A stretch of DNA of 64,000 bases from Acidobacteriota bacterium (GTDB taxonomy: Bacteria; Acidobacteriota; Blastocatellia; UBA7656), in assembly GCA_040754075.1 (NCBI GenBank), contig JBFMDH010000013.1, forward strand, positions 81,108 through 145,107, in the 5' to 3' direction. The notes under the pieces were generated by a model. The model did not search any database, had not been told where the DNA came from, and was given only the letters and a program-made list of their open reading frames with translations. A program made the translations under genes and the position numbers. Positions 54,730 to 62,964 of this stretch are shown piece by piece. Numbering within the stretch: the first letter of the stretch is position 1; every line of letters begins with the position of its first letter.

Positions 54730-55850
54730 TAATTAAACCGCCTCCAGACCTCGATAAATTTCGCGCTCTCGGTATCCCAATCCTTAACCGTCGAATGGCA
54801 AACGCCCAGTAAAATCGGCAATGTTCGGAACAATGCTTCGCGGGGATAGCTGAGCGATAATTTTTTTATTTGCAAATTACGAATGAAATTTCGCAAGGCA
54901 TATTTAAAGGTGTTTTGTTGAGGCTCGCGAATCCCTATCCAATTGGCATACTCATCGAGTGAATTGAATTTCTGTCGCGTGCGATAGGATTCGATATGTA
55001 AATAAACGATACCCCAGTTTTCAGCCAATACCTGTAAACGAAATTCATCAATGGTGGTATTGGAAATATCGTCAGGCGAAAATTTGAAGATCAATGCCTT
55101 ATTGTATAAACCGGTTAAATTCATAGCTGCAACTTCAGCATTTTCTTTTGCCAGGTTGGCAAGCAGTTGATTGCGACCTCGATAAGCGGTTTGATATTGA
55201 CGGTAGGTAATTAGTAAGGCATCGCCCAATGCCAGCGCACACTTATAATAATTGCGACGAATAAAATCGGAGTCTTGACCGCTTTCTACCTTTCGCGCAA
55301 TTCGCATTGCCCAAAGTAATCCAGCCCCGCGGTTGAGAAGTAAACGGCTTGCCTCAATAACCGGTAATTTATCTTTCAGCGTCTCAGGCGCATAATCATT
55401 TAAAATATTTTTATCCCCTTGGATAACGATGTGACCATTCAATAAATCCTGCCACATTAAACAATTTGGCAGATGCTGAATATCTTTGAGGTCTAACGGG
55501 CGACTGAAATCGACATGAATACCCAGATTTTTGGCATATTTCTCGCTTATTCGATGAAGAGCTTTATAATCAATTCGCGTTTTTTCTTTTACAACCAACA
55601 CCAAATCCAAATCATTATAAGGCTGTTCAATGCCATCCTTATAAACAACCCCGCCTTCCCCCCGACCATATCCGCCACCCAAAATCAGGGCTATCAGGTT
55701 TTCCCCAAGCGCCAGATAAACCGCTTCACTGATGCGATTCAATGATTCATTTAATCGAAAATTGAACGCGGGCGAAGCCTGTCGGGCATAAACCAACTCA
55801 GCAGAGTTTATCGTCTCAAGACAATTTATGGTTTTAATAATTTGAGACAT
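54729..55850 (-). CDS. Pol-beta-type nucleotidyltransferase protein
   Basis: 373 residues. Residues about 58-90 carry LILGGGYGRGEGG and YNDLDLVLVV, the GG...G and DxD motifs of the Pol-beta nucleotidyltransferase fold; a third acid is in GIHVDFSRP. The remaining 250 residues are helical and lack a known domain. It may move a nucleotide to a small molecule or a protein. The stop and the next start share one base (TAATG), linking it to the kinase-like gene. Confidence 0.82.
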   Translation of the reverse strand: MSQIIKTINCLETINSAELVYARQASPAFNFRLNESLNRISEAVYLALGENLIALILGGGYGRGEGGVVYKDGIEQPYNDLDLVLVVKEKTRIDYKALHRISEKYAKNLGIHVDFSRPLDLKDIQHLPNCLMWQDLLNGHIVIQGDKNILNDYAPETLKDKLPVIEASRLLLNRGAGLLWAMRIARKVESGQDSDFIRRNYYKCALALGDALLITYRQYQTAYRGRNQLLANLAKENAEVAAMNLTGLYNKALIFKFSPDDISNTTIDEFRLQVLAENWGIVYLHIESYRTRQKFNSLDEYANWIGIREPQQNTFKYALRNFIRNLQIKKLSLSYPREALFRTLPILLGVCHSTVKDWDTESAKFIEVWRRFN

Positions 55851-55878
55851 GTTTTTAGCCTCTTAGCCAACGGGTTGC

Positions 55879-56730
55879 TTAATGCCGGCTTTCCTTTAAT
55901 CCGGTGACAAACCCGGCGCGACGACCAAGCAATTGCGACATTCTTAAAAACGGCGAAAACCCTGCGGATTTGAACTCCCGTCGGGATAGGCAATATTGCA
56001 AATCACTTAATACCTGTCGGGTGAAAGGCAGCAAAGAATATCGCAAGAAGGATTTCTGCCAATTTTCCCAGGCGAAAATTGCCGCATCAGCGCGTCCTTC
56101 GCCGAATTGCCGTTTGTAAAATTGTTTTAATGAATAATTATGTGAATGTGAAACCACGGATTGCGGCACATATTCAACTTCATATCCGGCTTGTTTGGCA
56201 CGCCACGTCCACTCGATATCCTCGGAATAGTGAAGCTGTTCGTTAAACGGCATCTTTTCCCAAACCGAACGTCTGATAGCCGAAGATGCCATCGAAAAAC
56301 AATGACGCCAATATTTTTGGCGCTCGCCATCGCCAAACGTATCTTCGGTGTCTTTGGCATATAAAGGTTGGCAATCGGTTCGCGGAATCTGTCGTCCAAA
56401 AACTGCCGCAACCTTGTCACTGTGAAACCCCTTTAGTAATTCTTCGAGCCAACGGTCATTTTGCGGCGTGCAATCCGAATTCAAAAAAACTACAAATTCA
56501 CCATCGGTTAATCGCATTCCCTGATTCAACACACGTCCCGGCACATAAGTTCCTTGCGGGATATTGAGCAATTGATGAGCATATTTCTCTGCTTCCTGAG
56601 TGGTGCCATCGCTTGATTGATTGTCCAAAACCAGCAATTGGAAATCGTGATTCTGGCGTTTAACCCTTGCGAGGGTTTCCACAACCAACGGCATATCGTT
56701 ATGTGAACGCATGACTATCCACGTTTCCAT
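55879..56730 (-). CDS. GT2-family glycosyltransferase
   Basis: 283 residues, GT-A fold: WIVMRSHNDMPLVVETL, LVLDNQSSDGT, VVFLNSDCTP (the DxD-like metal site is NSDC), then YSEDIEWTWRAKQAGYEVEYVPQSVVSH. An inverting enzyme, cytoplasmic face, probably rhamnosyl- or similar transferase by resemblance; donor unknown. It follows the AlkP-fold gene after 8 bp. Confidence 0.92.
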   Translation of the reverse strand: METWIVMRSHNDMPLVVETLARVKRQNHDFQLLVLDNQSSDGTTQEAEKYAHQLLNIPQGTYVPGRVLNQGMRLTDGEFVVFLNSDCTPQNDRWLEELLKGFHSDKVAAVFGRQIPRTDCQPLYAKDTEDTFGDGERQKYWRHCFSMASSAIRRSVWEKMPFNEQLHYSEDIEWTWRAKQAGYEVEYVPQSVVSHSHNYSLKQFYKRQFGEGRADAAIFAWENWQKSFLRYSLLPFTRQVLSDLQYCLSRREFKSAGFSPFLRMSQLLGRRAGFVTGLKESRH

Positions 56731-56738
56731 AAATCACT

Positions 56739-57887
56739 TTAATCCAAATCCGGTACGGACATTTTCATCAACTGGAACAGTCCGTCGAGCCGTTGAGGCA
56801 TTCGAGCAGGGGATACATTACTTGCAAGCATGGCGATTGAATCCTTATCCAAAGCGTCATAGCCATGCATACCCGCAAGGCGTGCTTCCCCCATAAAACT
56901 GGGATTGATGAGCACACCGGGGTTGGTCAAAAAAAACAGGTCGCCATATTCATGATTGGCAAAATTGCAGCCATATTCATTCAAATCATTTTCCCGGAGT
57001 ATTCGACCTCGCGGTTCTTCTTGAAGCGCCTGAATAATTTTTGTGCGAGCCGTATCATTCAGGAACCAGAAGCGCGCCATCGTCGAGTCGTACATTGCGG
57101 CGTAATCTTCACCAAACTTCAAACCGAGTTTATCGATGCGCGCCATCAAATTGCACTCATCGGTGGTATTGGTCATGCCGTGGTCTGAAAAAATATAGAG
57201 GTTGACTTGGGAATATTTTTGCTCAGCCAGTTTGACGATTCTTCGCAGGTTACGGTCATACCATTGAATCTTTTCTTCGACGATTGGGGCTTCCGTACCG
57301 TGAGCATGAAGAATGGCATCCATCGCTGCTAAATAAACATACGCAAAGGTGACACCACCGTTGTCAATCGCCCTTTCCAGCGCCAATAAATTATCCGCTT
57401 CTTTGGCTCGCCAATCCGACAGATAGAACGGAATGTTGCGCTCGCGAAGTTTGTCAAAAATGGTTGGGGAGCCGTCGTTAATTCCACCTGTCTGGTAGAG
57501 GTCTCGTTTTTCCGAATAATCGAACAGGGGCAAATAGTCAAACGGCAGGTTGTAAATTTGGAAATAGCCGGTATAGCCGTAAAATTTCTGAATAACTTTA
57601 CTCATCATTCGGCGAACCCGCCCGCGCCGAGTAATCGAATCGGGCAAAATGCTCAAGCAACGACACAACGAAAACGGCGAATTTTCCGGGTCATATTTGA
57701 AAAAGGACAGGTGTCGATGTTCATATGGCATTTTGCCCGTCAATATCGTCGGGATGCAGGTAGAGCTATAGCCAAGCACGGTTCCCAGCGGCGCTTTGGT
57801 AGTCAGGAAATCATCCATAAAATGGTGCTGCTGTAAGATTTCCCAACCGAACGCATCAATGAAGGTAAAGATACTGATGGATTTCAT
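56739..57887 (-). CDS. Alkaline-phosphatase-superfamily phosphodiesterase/phosphatase
   Basis: 382 residues. Metal and nucleophile sites of the nucleotide pyrophosphatase/phosphodiesterase group are placed: FIDAFGW (Asp 11), SSTCIPTILTG (Thr 43 as likely nucleophile), LHAHGTEAP, and FSDHGMT. There is no signal peptide or membrane helix, so it acts inside the cell, unlike exported phosphoethanolamine transferases. In this operon it may remove or move a phospho-group on a sugar-lipid precursor (inference). Confidence 0.87.
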   Translation of the reverse strand: MKSISIFTFIDAFGWEILQQHHFMDDFLTTKAPLGTVLGYSSTCIPTILTGKMPYEHRHLSFFKYDPENSPFSLCRCLSILPDSITRRGRVRRMMSKVIQKFYGYTGYFQIYNLPFDYLPLFDYSEKRDLYQTGGINDGSPTIFDKLRERNIPFYLSDWRAKEADNLLALERAIDNGGVTFAYVYLAAMDAILHAHGTEAPIVEEKIQWYDRNLRRIVKLAEQKYSQVNLYIFSDHGMTNTTDECNLMARIDKLGLKFGEDYAAMYDSTMARFWFLNDTARTKIIQALQEEPRGRILRENDLNEYGCNFANHEYGDLFFLTNPGVLINPSFMGEARLAGMHGYDALDKDSIAMLASNVSPARMPQRLDGLFQLMKMSVPDLD

Positions 57888-57912
57888 TGGCTATTGCTTA
57901 GACCTTCGACAA

Positions 57913-58251
57913 TTAATTTTCAAATGCCCGAATCGCTTCATCTTTACAGTTATAGATGTCAAAAATGCGATGCATCCTGACGAGTTCAAAAAGCGCGCGC
58001 ACGGGTTTACCCAGTGAACAAAGTTTTAAATCACCGCCCTGAGCATTCAATTGCCGCAAACAGGACAAAATCGCGCCAAGTCCGGAACTGTCAACAAAGT
58101 TCACCCGCTCTAAATCGAAAACCACTTTTTTGCGCTCATTAATTACCGAACCAACGTCGCGTTTGAATTCTTTAACATTGCTGGCATCCAGCGTATCTGT
58201 TGGCAAAAACACCACTGTTACACTTCCTACTCTTTCTAAAATCGGTTCCAT
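57913..58251 (-). CDS. STAS-domain anti-sigma factor antagonist
   Basis: 112 residues from the ATG with AGGAGG 8 nt before it; this ATG overlaps the stop of the phosphatase gene (TAATG). It is a lone STAS domain with the phosphorylation site FVDSSGLGA (Ser 55), as in SpoIIAA/RsbV. It would bind an anti-sigma kinase when dephosphorylated by the neighbouring PP2C protein. That kinase activity may be the phosphatase gene's own ATPase domain. Confidence 0.94.
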   Translation of the reverse strand: MEPILERVGSVTVVFLPTDTLDASNVKEFKRDVGSVINERKKVVFDLERVNFVDSSGLGAILSCLRQLNAQGGDLKLCSLGKPVRALFELVRMHRIFDIYNCKDEAIRAFEN

Positions 58252-60401
58252 TAACAATTCCTCCTAATTTTTTTCTTCATCACAATGAAATTTTTTCCGC
58301 TCTCATCGCAGAAATACTCAACCGAGTCCATAATCGAATCGATGATGAACAAACCAAAACCTCCATCACGCGAGCCATCAAACGATGGGGGAACCACCTT
58401 ATTCGGATTAAAATGGCGTCCTAGATGGTGGATTTGAAATCCCAAGGTTCCTGATAAATATTCAGCCTCAAGATGAATCAACTGATTGGGGTCACTATCG
58501 TAGGCATGCAAAATGATATTGGTAATCGCTTCATTGATTGCCAGTTTTAACTGTGCCACGATTTCGCTTTCGGGTTTTAAAGAAAGCAACCTATCACTTA
58601 CTTCTTCAACAAATTTTCTTGCCGCTTTCAGGCTTTGCAGATTGGATTTGAGTTCAATTTCCATTCGGTCACTGTGACTCTCCGGCTGTGGTTTTGACTC
58701 CTGAAAATGTTTGACCTCTGCTGTTGACGCGGGTTCGATTTTCACGGCTACACAGGTAAAATCATCGGCAAATTTTTCTGATTGGGTAAATTCAATAACC
58801 GTTTTGCGAATCGCCTGAACCAGATCGGTTTCCGATAATTCCTGAAATTTCATAATGCAATCGGCCAGGCGAGCCTCGCCAAACATCTCCCCATTCGGAC
58901 TTTTTGCTTCGGTTACCCCGTCGGAATAAAAAATGAAAACGTCCCCGAACCGAAATTCTCTTTCTACCTGTTTGTAGGTTTCATTGGGATAGATTCCCAG
59001 CGGCAAATTTTCGCCTTCCAACATGAAATACTGCTTTTCATTTTTTTGATAATGAATGGTCTTGGTATGCCCACAATCGACAAAGCAAAGCTTTTGCTTT
59101 TGCGTATCAAACCTCGCATAACAAATCGTAACGAAGCTATCGAATTCCATCAGTTGTTGAGTTAATTGGGCGTGTACCCGACGCAGGATTTCTTCGGGTG
59201 CCGGAAGTCCCGAGGGGTGTTGCAAATTGGCTAATTGACCGGCAGCCCGCATGATTTGATTTTTGGTTCCGGCTCCGAGAAGGGCAGCCGGTATCCCTTT
59301 GCCCATCACGTCTCCAACAATGACATCCAGGCAATTTTCTTCATGTTTGATAAAATCATAAAAATCCCCGTCAATGCGTTGTGATGGAATACTCATAGCC
59401 GAGATTTTCAAACCGGCTATATTTTCAGGGATTTTTCCAAGCAATAGGGTTTGTTGGATTTTGGAACCGATTTCTATCTCTTGAACCAATTTGGCATTTT
59501 CAATTGATTCCTGCATCAATCGTTCATTTTCAAGAACGATGGCTCCCTGATGCGTGAGCGCCTCAATTAATTTTTTTGCCCGCGAATCGAAAACCGGTGC
59601 GCTCCGGTCTTCACTCCAAATCTCAATAGCGCCTAAAACCGCGTGACGAGTCGCAATCGGCACCACCAGAACTCCGGTTGCCAGTGCCAATTCAGGGTCG
59701 GATTCGCGAAATTCATCGATACGCGATATCGAATTGATGATGAACGTCTTCCCTTCTTCGACGGCTTTGTGGATGAGACCGTAGCCATCAAACCGTTTAT
59801 CAATATGAGTGATATGTTTCCGGGCAACCGGTTCCAAGCCTTTTTCAGAATTAATCCAAAAAATCGCTTTCAAATTCTCATGAATCGAAACCGCTTTATC
59901 CATGATGCGCCGCAATACCATTCGCGGATTTTTCAAAACCCGCAAATCGGTGCTGATTTCATATATGGTTTCCAGACTTTCCCAACTGATACTGAGTTCT
60001 TCCAGAAGTGATTCTTCCTGATTTTGCATCGCGACTTTTTCAATGGCTTTTTCAATCAGCCGTGAAAAGACCTCTCGCAAATGGCTTTGGGTTTCTTCAA
60101 AACATAAAAGCAGGTTACCGATTGGCGAATATTCAAAGCTGATCTCCAGCCGCTCCTGTTTTCGCAGGGTTGAACAGGCAAAGGAGTTTATGGAGTCGTC
60201 TTTAAAACCCAGACATGAACAGTTTTTATTTTTAATCAACCATTGCCAATCCGAGTTGGATTCAAAACCGATGCTAATCCCAAGCGCATACGCCAGCGGT
60301 TCGGCAATGCCACCGAACTCTTCCAAAAATCTATCCCTTATAGATATGGTTTGCGGCGCAAGGGCGTAATCTGGCAGCGTATTAAGGGCGTTTGTACTCA
60401 A
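58251..60401 (-). CDS. GAF - SpoIIE-type PP2C phosphatase - HATPase fusion
   Basis: 716 residues from a TTG with GGAG before it. Order: N-terminal unknown region (1-130), GAF sensor (about 140-300), PP2C domain (about 315-550) with metal Asp in RIDGDFYDF, VGDVMGKGIPAALL, FYSDGVTEA and FADDFTCVAVK, then a GHKL ATPase domain (about 590-716) with NEAITNIILHAY and DGGFGLFIIDS. One protein thus has the phosphatase and the anti-sigma-kinase type domain of a partner switch. It overlaps the response regulator gene by 20 bp, which probably controls it. Confidence 0.94.
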   Translation of the reverse strand: MSTNALNTLPDYALAPQTISIRDRFLEEFGGIAEPLAYALGISIGFESNSDWQWLIKNKNCSCLGFKDDSINSFACSTLRKQERLEISFEYSPIGNLLLCFEETQSHLREVFSRLIEKAIEKVAMQNQEESLLEELSISWESLETIYEISTDLRVLKNPRMVLRRIMDKAVSIHENLKAIFWINSEKGLEPVARKHITHIDKRFDGYGLIHKAVEEGKTFIINSISRIDEFRESDPELALATGVLVVPIATRHAVLGAIEIWSEDRSAPVFDSRAKKLIEALTHQGAIVLENERLMQESIENAKLVQEIEIGSKIQQTLLLGKIPENIAGLKISAMSIPSQRIDGDFYDFIKHEENCLDVIVGDVMGKGIPAALLGAGTKNQIMRAAGQLANLQHPSGLPAPEEILRRVHAQLTQQLMEFDSFVTICYARFDTQKQKLCFVDCGHTKTIHYQKNEKQYFMLEGENLPLGIYPNETYKQVEREFRFGDVFIFYSDGVTEAKSPNGEMFGEARLADCIMKFQELSETDLVQAIRKTVIEFTQSEKFADDFTCVAVKIEPASTAEVKHFQESKPQPESHSDRMEIELKSNLQSLKAARKFVEEVSDRLLSLKPESEIVAQLKLAINEAITNIILHAYDSDPNQLIHLEAEYLSGTLGFQIHHLGRHFNPNKVVPPSFDGSRDGGFGLFIIDSIMDSVEYFCDESGKNFIVMKKKIRRNC

Positions 60402-60837
60402 AATTCGTCTCCGGGTTGGTTAATACAATCGGCTTTTTATGCGGGGGCAAGCCAAATTCGAGTAATATTTTTACCAGCGATGATGGCGCGATGGGTTTGG
60501 CGCACGAGGCATTCGCTCCGGCTTCCAGGAAATCTCCCTGATTATCTTCAAATGACCGGGCGGTTAGAACGATTATCGTGAGGTTGTCGAACGCCTGGTT
60601 CGCGCGTATATGATTGATGACATCCAAACCGGACATCCCCGGTAAGACAAAATCGAGAAGTAAGCCATCAGGTTGGAAACGATTGATGACTTCAATCGCC
60701 TGTTCGCCGCTATAGGCAACCGCTACGTCGTACCCTTCTTTTTTCAGAATAAATTCCAGAAATCTGGCGATATGACGTTCATCATCGACAACTAATATTT
60801 TGGTTTTGTGACTGTGATCCGAACTGTTGTTAAACAT
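60382..60837 (-). CDS. Stand-alone response regulator receiver
   Basis: About 151 residues from the ATG giving MFNNSSDHSHKTK; a TTG 12 codons upstream is less likely. CheY-like: VVDDE acid pair, phosphoacceptor Asp 62 in LLDFVLPG, Thr 92 in VLTAR, Lys 114 in CAKPIA. It has no output domain. Being first in the operon and overlapping the PP2C gene, it probably acts on that protein. The sensor kinase is not in this window. Confidence 0.93.
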   Translation of the reverse strand: MFNNSSDHSHKTKILVVDDERHIARFLEFILKKEGYDVAVAYSGEQAIEVINRFQPDGLLLDFVLPGMSGLDVINHIRANQAFDNLTIIVLTARSFEDNQGDFLEAGANASCAKPIAPSSLVKILLEFGLPPHKKPIVLTNPETNFEYKRP

Positions 60838-61164
60838 GTTCCACTCGGCTTTAGGAAGTTCGTAAAGGAACAAGTTAAACTTGTCGGGGAGGAAGGTTGG
60901 TTAATGCGCTTAGCAATTGGAAAGTTTGAAGCGATTTCCCGCTTATACTTTCAGCAATGAGAAAAAGCTTTTTTTACTGGCTTTTTCTTAATTTTTTGTT
61001 CAAACAAGGGAATTTCTTTTGTCTTCTAAAATTACCGCCCCCAAGTTAGCATAGACCTCGTTATTTGTCGTGAGTTTTTTTTCAGCCCCCTGGGGTTTTA
61101 TCTGAACCCCAAATTAGTGATAATTTTTCTATTCCCCCTTAAACAATATTTGGAGTAAATACGA
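60838..61164. promoter_or_regulatory. Divergent control region between the exopolysaccharide operon and galU
   Basis: 327 bp without a gene. It contains ACAAGTTAAACTTGT (60870-60884), a perfect 15-bp palindrome 33 bp before the response regulator start, a good operator candidate. AGAAAAAGC / GCTTTTTCT with a T-run (60960-60988) is a terminator-like hairpin on the plus strand. TGGGGTT / AACCCCA (61091-61111) is a hairpin in the probable galU leader. Clear -35/-10 boxes were not found. Confidence 0.5.
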
Positions 61165-62022
61165 ATGAACGTTAAAACTGGAATCATTGCAGCGGCTGGC
61201 TCGGGAACCCGTATGTTGCCGGTGACTTTAGGCTATCCCAAAGAGTTGCTTCCCATCATCAACAAACCGGCATTGCAACTCATTGTTGAAGAGTTCATTG
61301 ATGCGGGCTTAAATAAAGTGGTCATCGTTACCGGAGCCAATCCCGACCCTTTGCACAGGCAATATGATTTAGCGGCTGCGCCACCGCACGGCAAATACCC
61401 GGCACTGGATGAGTTTGTAAACAAACTCGAGGGGATTGAAATTGTCTTTGAACCCCAAAAGGGACCTTATGGCAATGGCACACCGTTGTTGGTTGCGCGT
61501 CCCCATATCCCCGAAGGCGAAGGATTTGTTTACGCTTATGGCGACGACATCATTAAAGCCAAAACTTCGTTTGCCAGACAACTCATCGAAAAACACCAAC
61601 AAACAGACGCAGTGGTTGTTGGCACACAAAAGGTCGCCTGGGAAGACGTGGTGCGTTATGGGATTGCTCAAATTAAAGAGGGATCCACTGAAAACGAATT
61701 ATTCGATGTGATTGAAAAACCGGCGCGTGAAGAAGCCGCATCGAATCTGGCGATGTTCGGAAGATTTGTGCTGTCTCCGGCAATCATTCAAATCTTATCG
61801 GAAATTCCTTTAGGCAAATCGAATGAATTATGGCTAACCGATAGTGTCCGCGAATACATTAAACGCGGCGGAAAAGTGGTTGCCGAATCGGTTAAAGATG
61901 GCGAATGGCTAACCATCGGCGACCCGATTAATTATTTAAAAACCTTGATGGAATATGCGCTTTCCGACGAAGAAATTCGCAAGGCGCTCGAACCCCGAAT
62001 CCATCATTTGTTGAACCGCTAA
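61165..62022 (+). CDS. galU: UTP-glucose-1-phosphate uridylyltransferase
   Basis: 285 residues, GalU length. Seen: IIAAAGSGTRMLPVTLGYPKELLPI (nucleotide-binding signature, key GSGTRMLP and PKE), YGDDIIKA with the metal Asp, VIEKP, and WLTIGDP. It makes UDP-glucose, the donor or precursor for the glycosyltransferases around it, from glucose-1-phosphate that GlgP can supply. GGAG precedes the ATG. It is followed by a perfect 14-bp stem-loop. Confidence 0.95.
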   Translation: MNVKTGIIAAAGSGTRMLPVTLGYPKELLPIINKPALQLIVEEFIDAGLNKVVIVTGANPDPLHRQYDLAAAPPHGKYPALDEFVNKLEGIEIVFEPQKGPYGNGTPLLVARPHIPEGEGFVYAYGDDIIKAKTSFARQLIEKHQQTDAVVVGTQKVAWEDVVRYGIAQIKEGSTENELFDVIEKPAREEAASNLAMFGRFVLSPAIIQILSEIPLGKSNELWLTDSVREYIKRGGKVVAESVKDGEWLTIGDPINYLKTLMEYALSDEEIRKALEPRIHHLLNR

Positions 62023-62048
62023 ATAGATTAGCGAATTAACCTGAATTT

Positions 62049-62084
62049 CATTTAGCTCAAATAACCATTGATTTGAGCTAAATG
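62049..62084 (+). terminator. Stem-loop after galU
   Basis: CATTTAGCTCAAAT, 8-nt loop, and its exact complement. T-rich but not a pure T-run follows, so it may be a terminator or an mRNA-stabilising hairpin. The rest of the gap to 62234 shows no gene. Confidence 0.65.
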
Positions 62085-62234
62085 ACGGGTTATTTTGTGC
62101 CTGAAAATAAATCATTTTCCTGGGAATCGATTTTAAGTCTTTACCTAAACCCCTCCTACTTGTAAATCCTCAGCTCAAATTCATTGCCCCTCACTCCTGG
62201 GTTATCGGTTTATCGAATCAATGGATATTGCTCT

Positions 62235-62963
62235 ATGTTGGAAGACGCTTATTACAAAACTTCGCTCATCGATGAAGTTTATCAGCGACATGCAGGAATC
62301 GGGTTAACGAAAAACTGGCGATTTCTCAAGAAAAAATATGTGTGGGTTACGGTAATCGCCAGCGCCAAAATCCTGAAACGAGCCATTGATATTATCGCTG
62401 CTGCCAGCGGCTTATTGCTGTTATCGCCGGTTTTTTTATTTGTGGCGCTTTCAATAAAACTGACCGATAGAGGGCAGATACTTTTCTGGCAAACTCGTGT
62501 GGGGTTATGGGGAAAAGAATTTTCCTTTCCCAAATTTCGTTCCATGGTTATCAATGCCGAAGCTTTGAAAGACCGGTTATTGGAGCAAAATGATCATGGG
62601 GATGGCATCACCTTCAAAATGAAAAAAGACCCGCGTATCACCTGGATTGGGCGAATTATTCGCAAATTCAGCATTGATGAATTGCCGCAACTCTGGTGCG
62701 TGTTAAAAGGCGATATGTCGCTTGTGGGCCCACGCCCTCCGGTTCCGCGCGAAGTGGCGCTATATACGCTGGCAGACCGCAGACGTCTGGATGTGGTTCC
62801 GGGGCTTACCTGCATCTGGCAGGTAAGCGGGCGGGGTGACATTCCCTTTCACGAACAGGTCAAACTCGATGTCCAATATATCGAAAGTCACAGTGTGTGG
62901 TTCGATATTTTATTACTTTTGAAAACCATTCCGGCAGTGATTCTAGGTAAAGGCGCTTATTGA
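62235..62963 (+). CDS. Phosphoglycosyl transferase (bacterial sugar transferase)
   Basis: About 242 residues from the ATG MLEDAYYK; an upstream in-frame start at 62184 is possible as neither has a good ribosome site. A hydrophobic re-entrant helix (IIAAASGLLLLSPVFLFVALSI) precedes the catalytic part with FWQTRVG, FPKFRSMV, FSIDELPQLWCVLKGDMSLVGPRPP (Asp-Glu pair present) and PGLTCIWQVSGRG. It moves a sugar-1-phosphate from UDP-sugar to undecaprenyl phosphate, the first step of the repeat unit. The next gene starts 1 base after its stop. Confidence 0.93.
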   Translation: MLEDAYYKTSLIDEVYQRHAGIGLTKNWRFLKKKYVWVTVIASAKILKRAIDIIAAASGLLLLSPVFLFVALSIKLTDRGQILFWQTRVGLWGKEFSFPKFRSMVINAEALKDRLLEQNDHGDGITFKMKKDPRITWIGRIIRKFSIDELPQLWCVLKGDMSLVGPRPPVPREVALYTLADRRRLDVVPGLTCIWQVSGRGDIPFHEQVKLDVQYIESHSVWFDILLLLKTIPAVILGKGAY

Positions 62964-62964
62964 T

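Noticed and set aside
53797-60837. Whole segment as a defence or toxin-antitoxin system because of the nucleotidyltransferase and kinase-like genes
   Set aside because: Flanking genes are all polysaccharide and signalling genes in one overlapping operon, which fits a biosynthetic role better.
60959-60988. Terminator-like hairpin upstream of galU
   Set aside because: It follows no gene on the plus strand; an attenuator role is possible but nothing else supports it, so it is listed only as part of the intergenic region.
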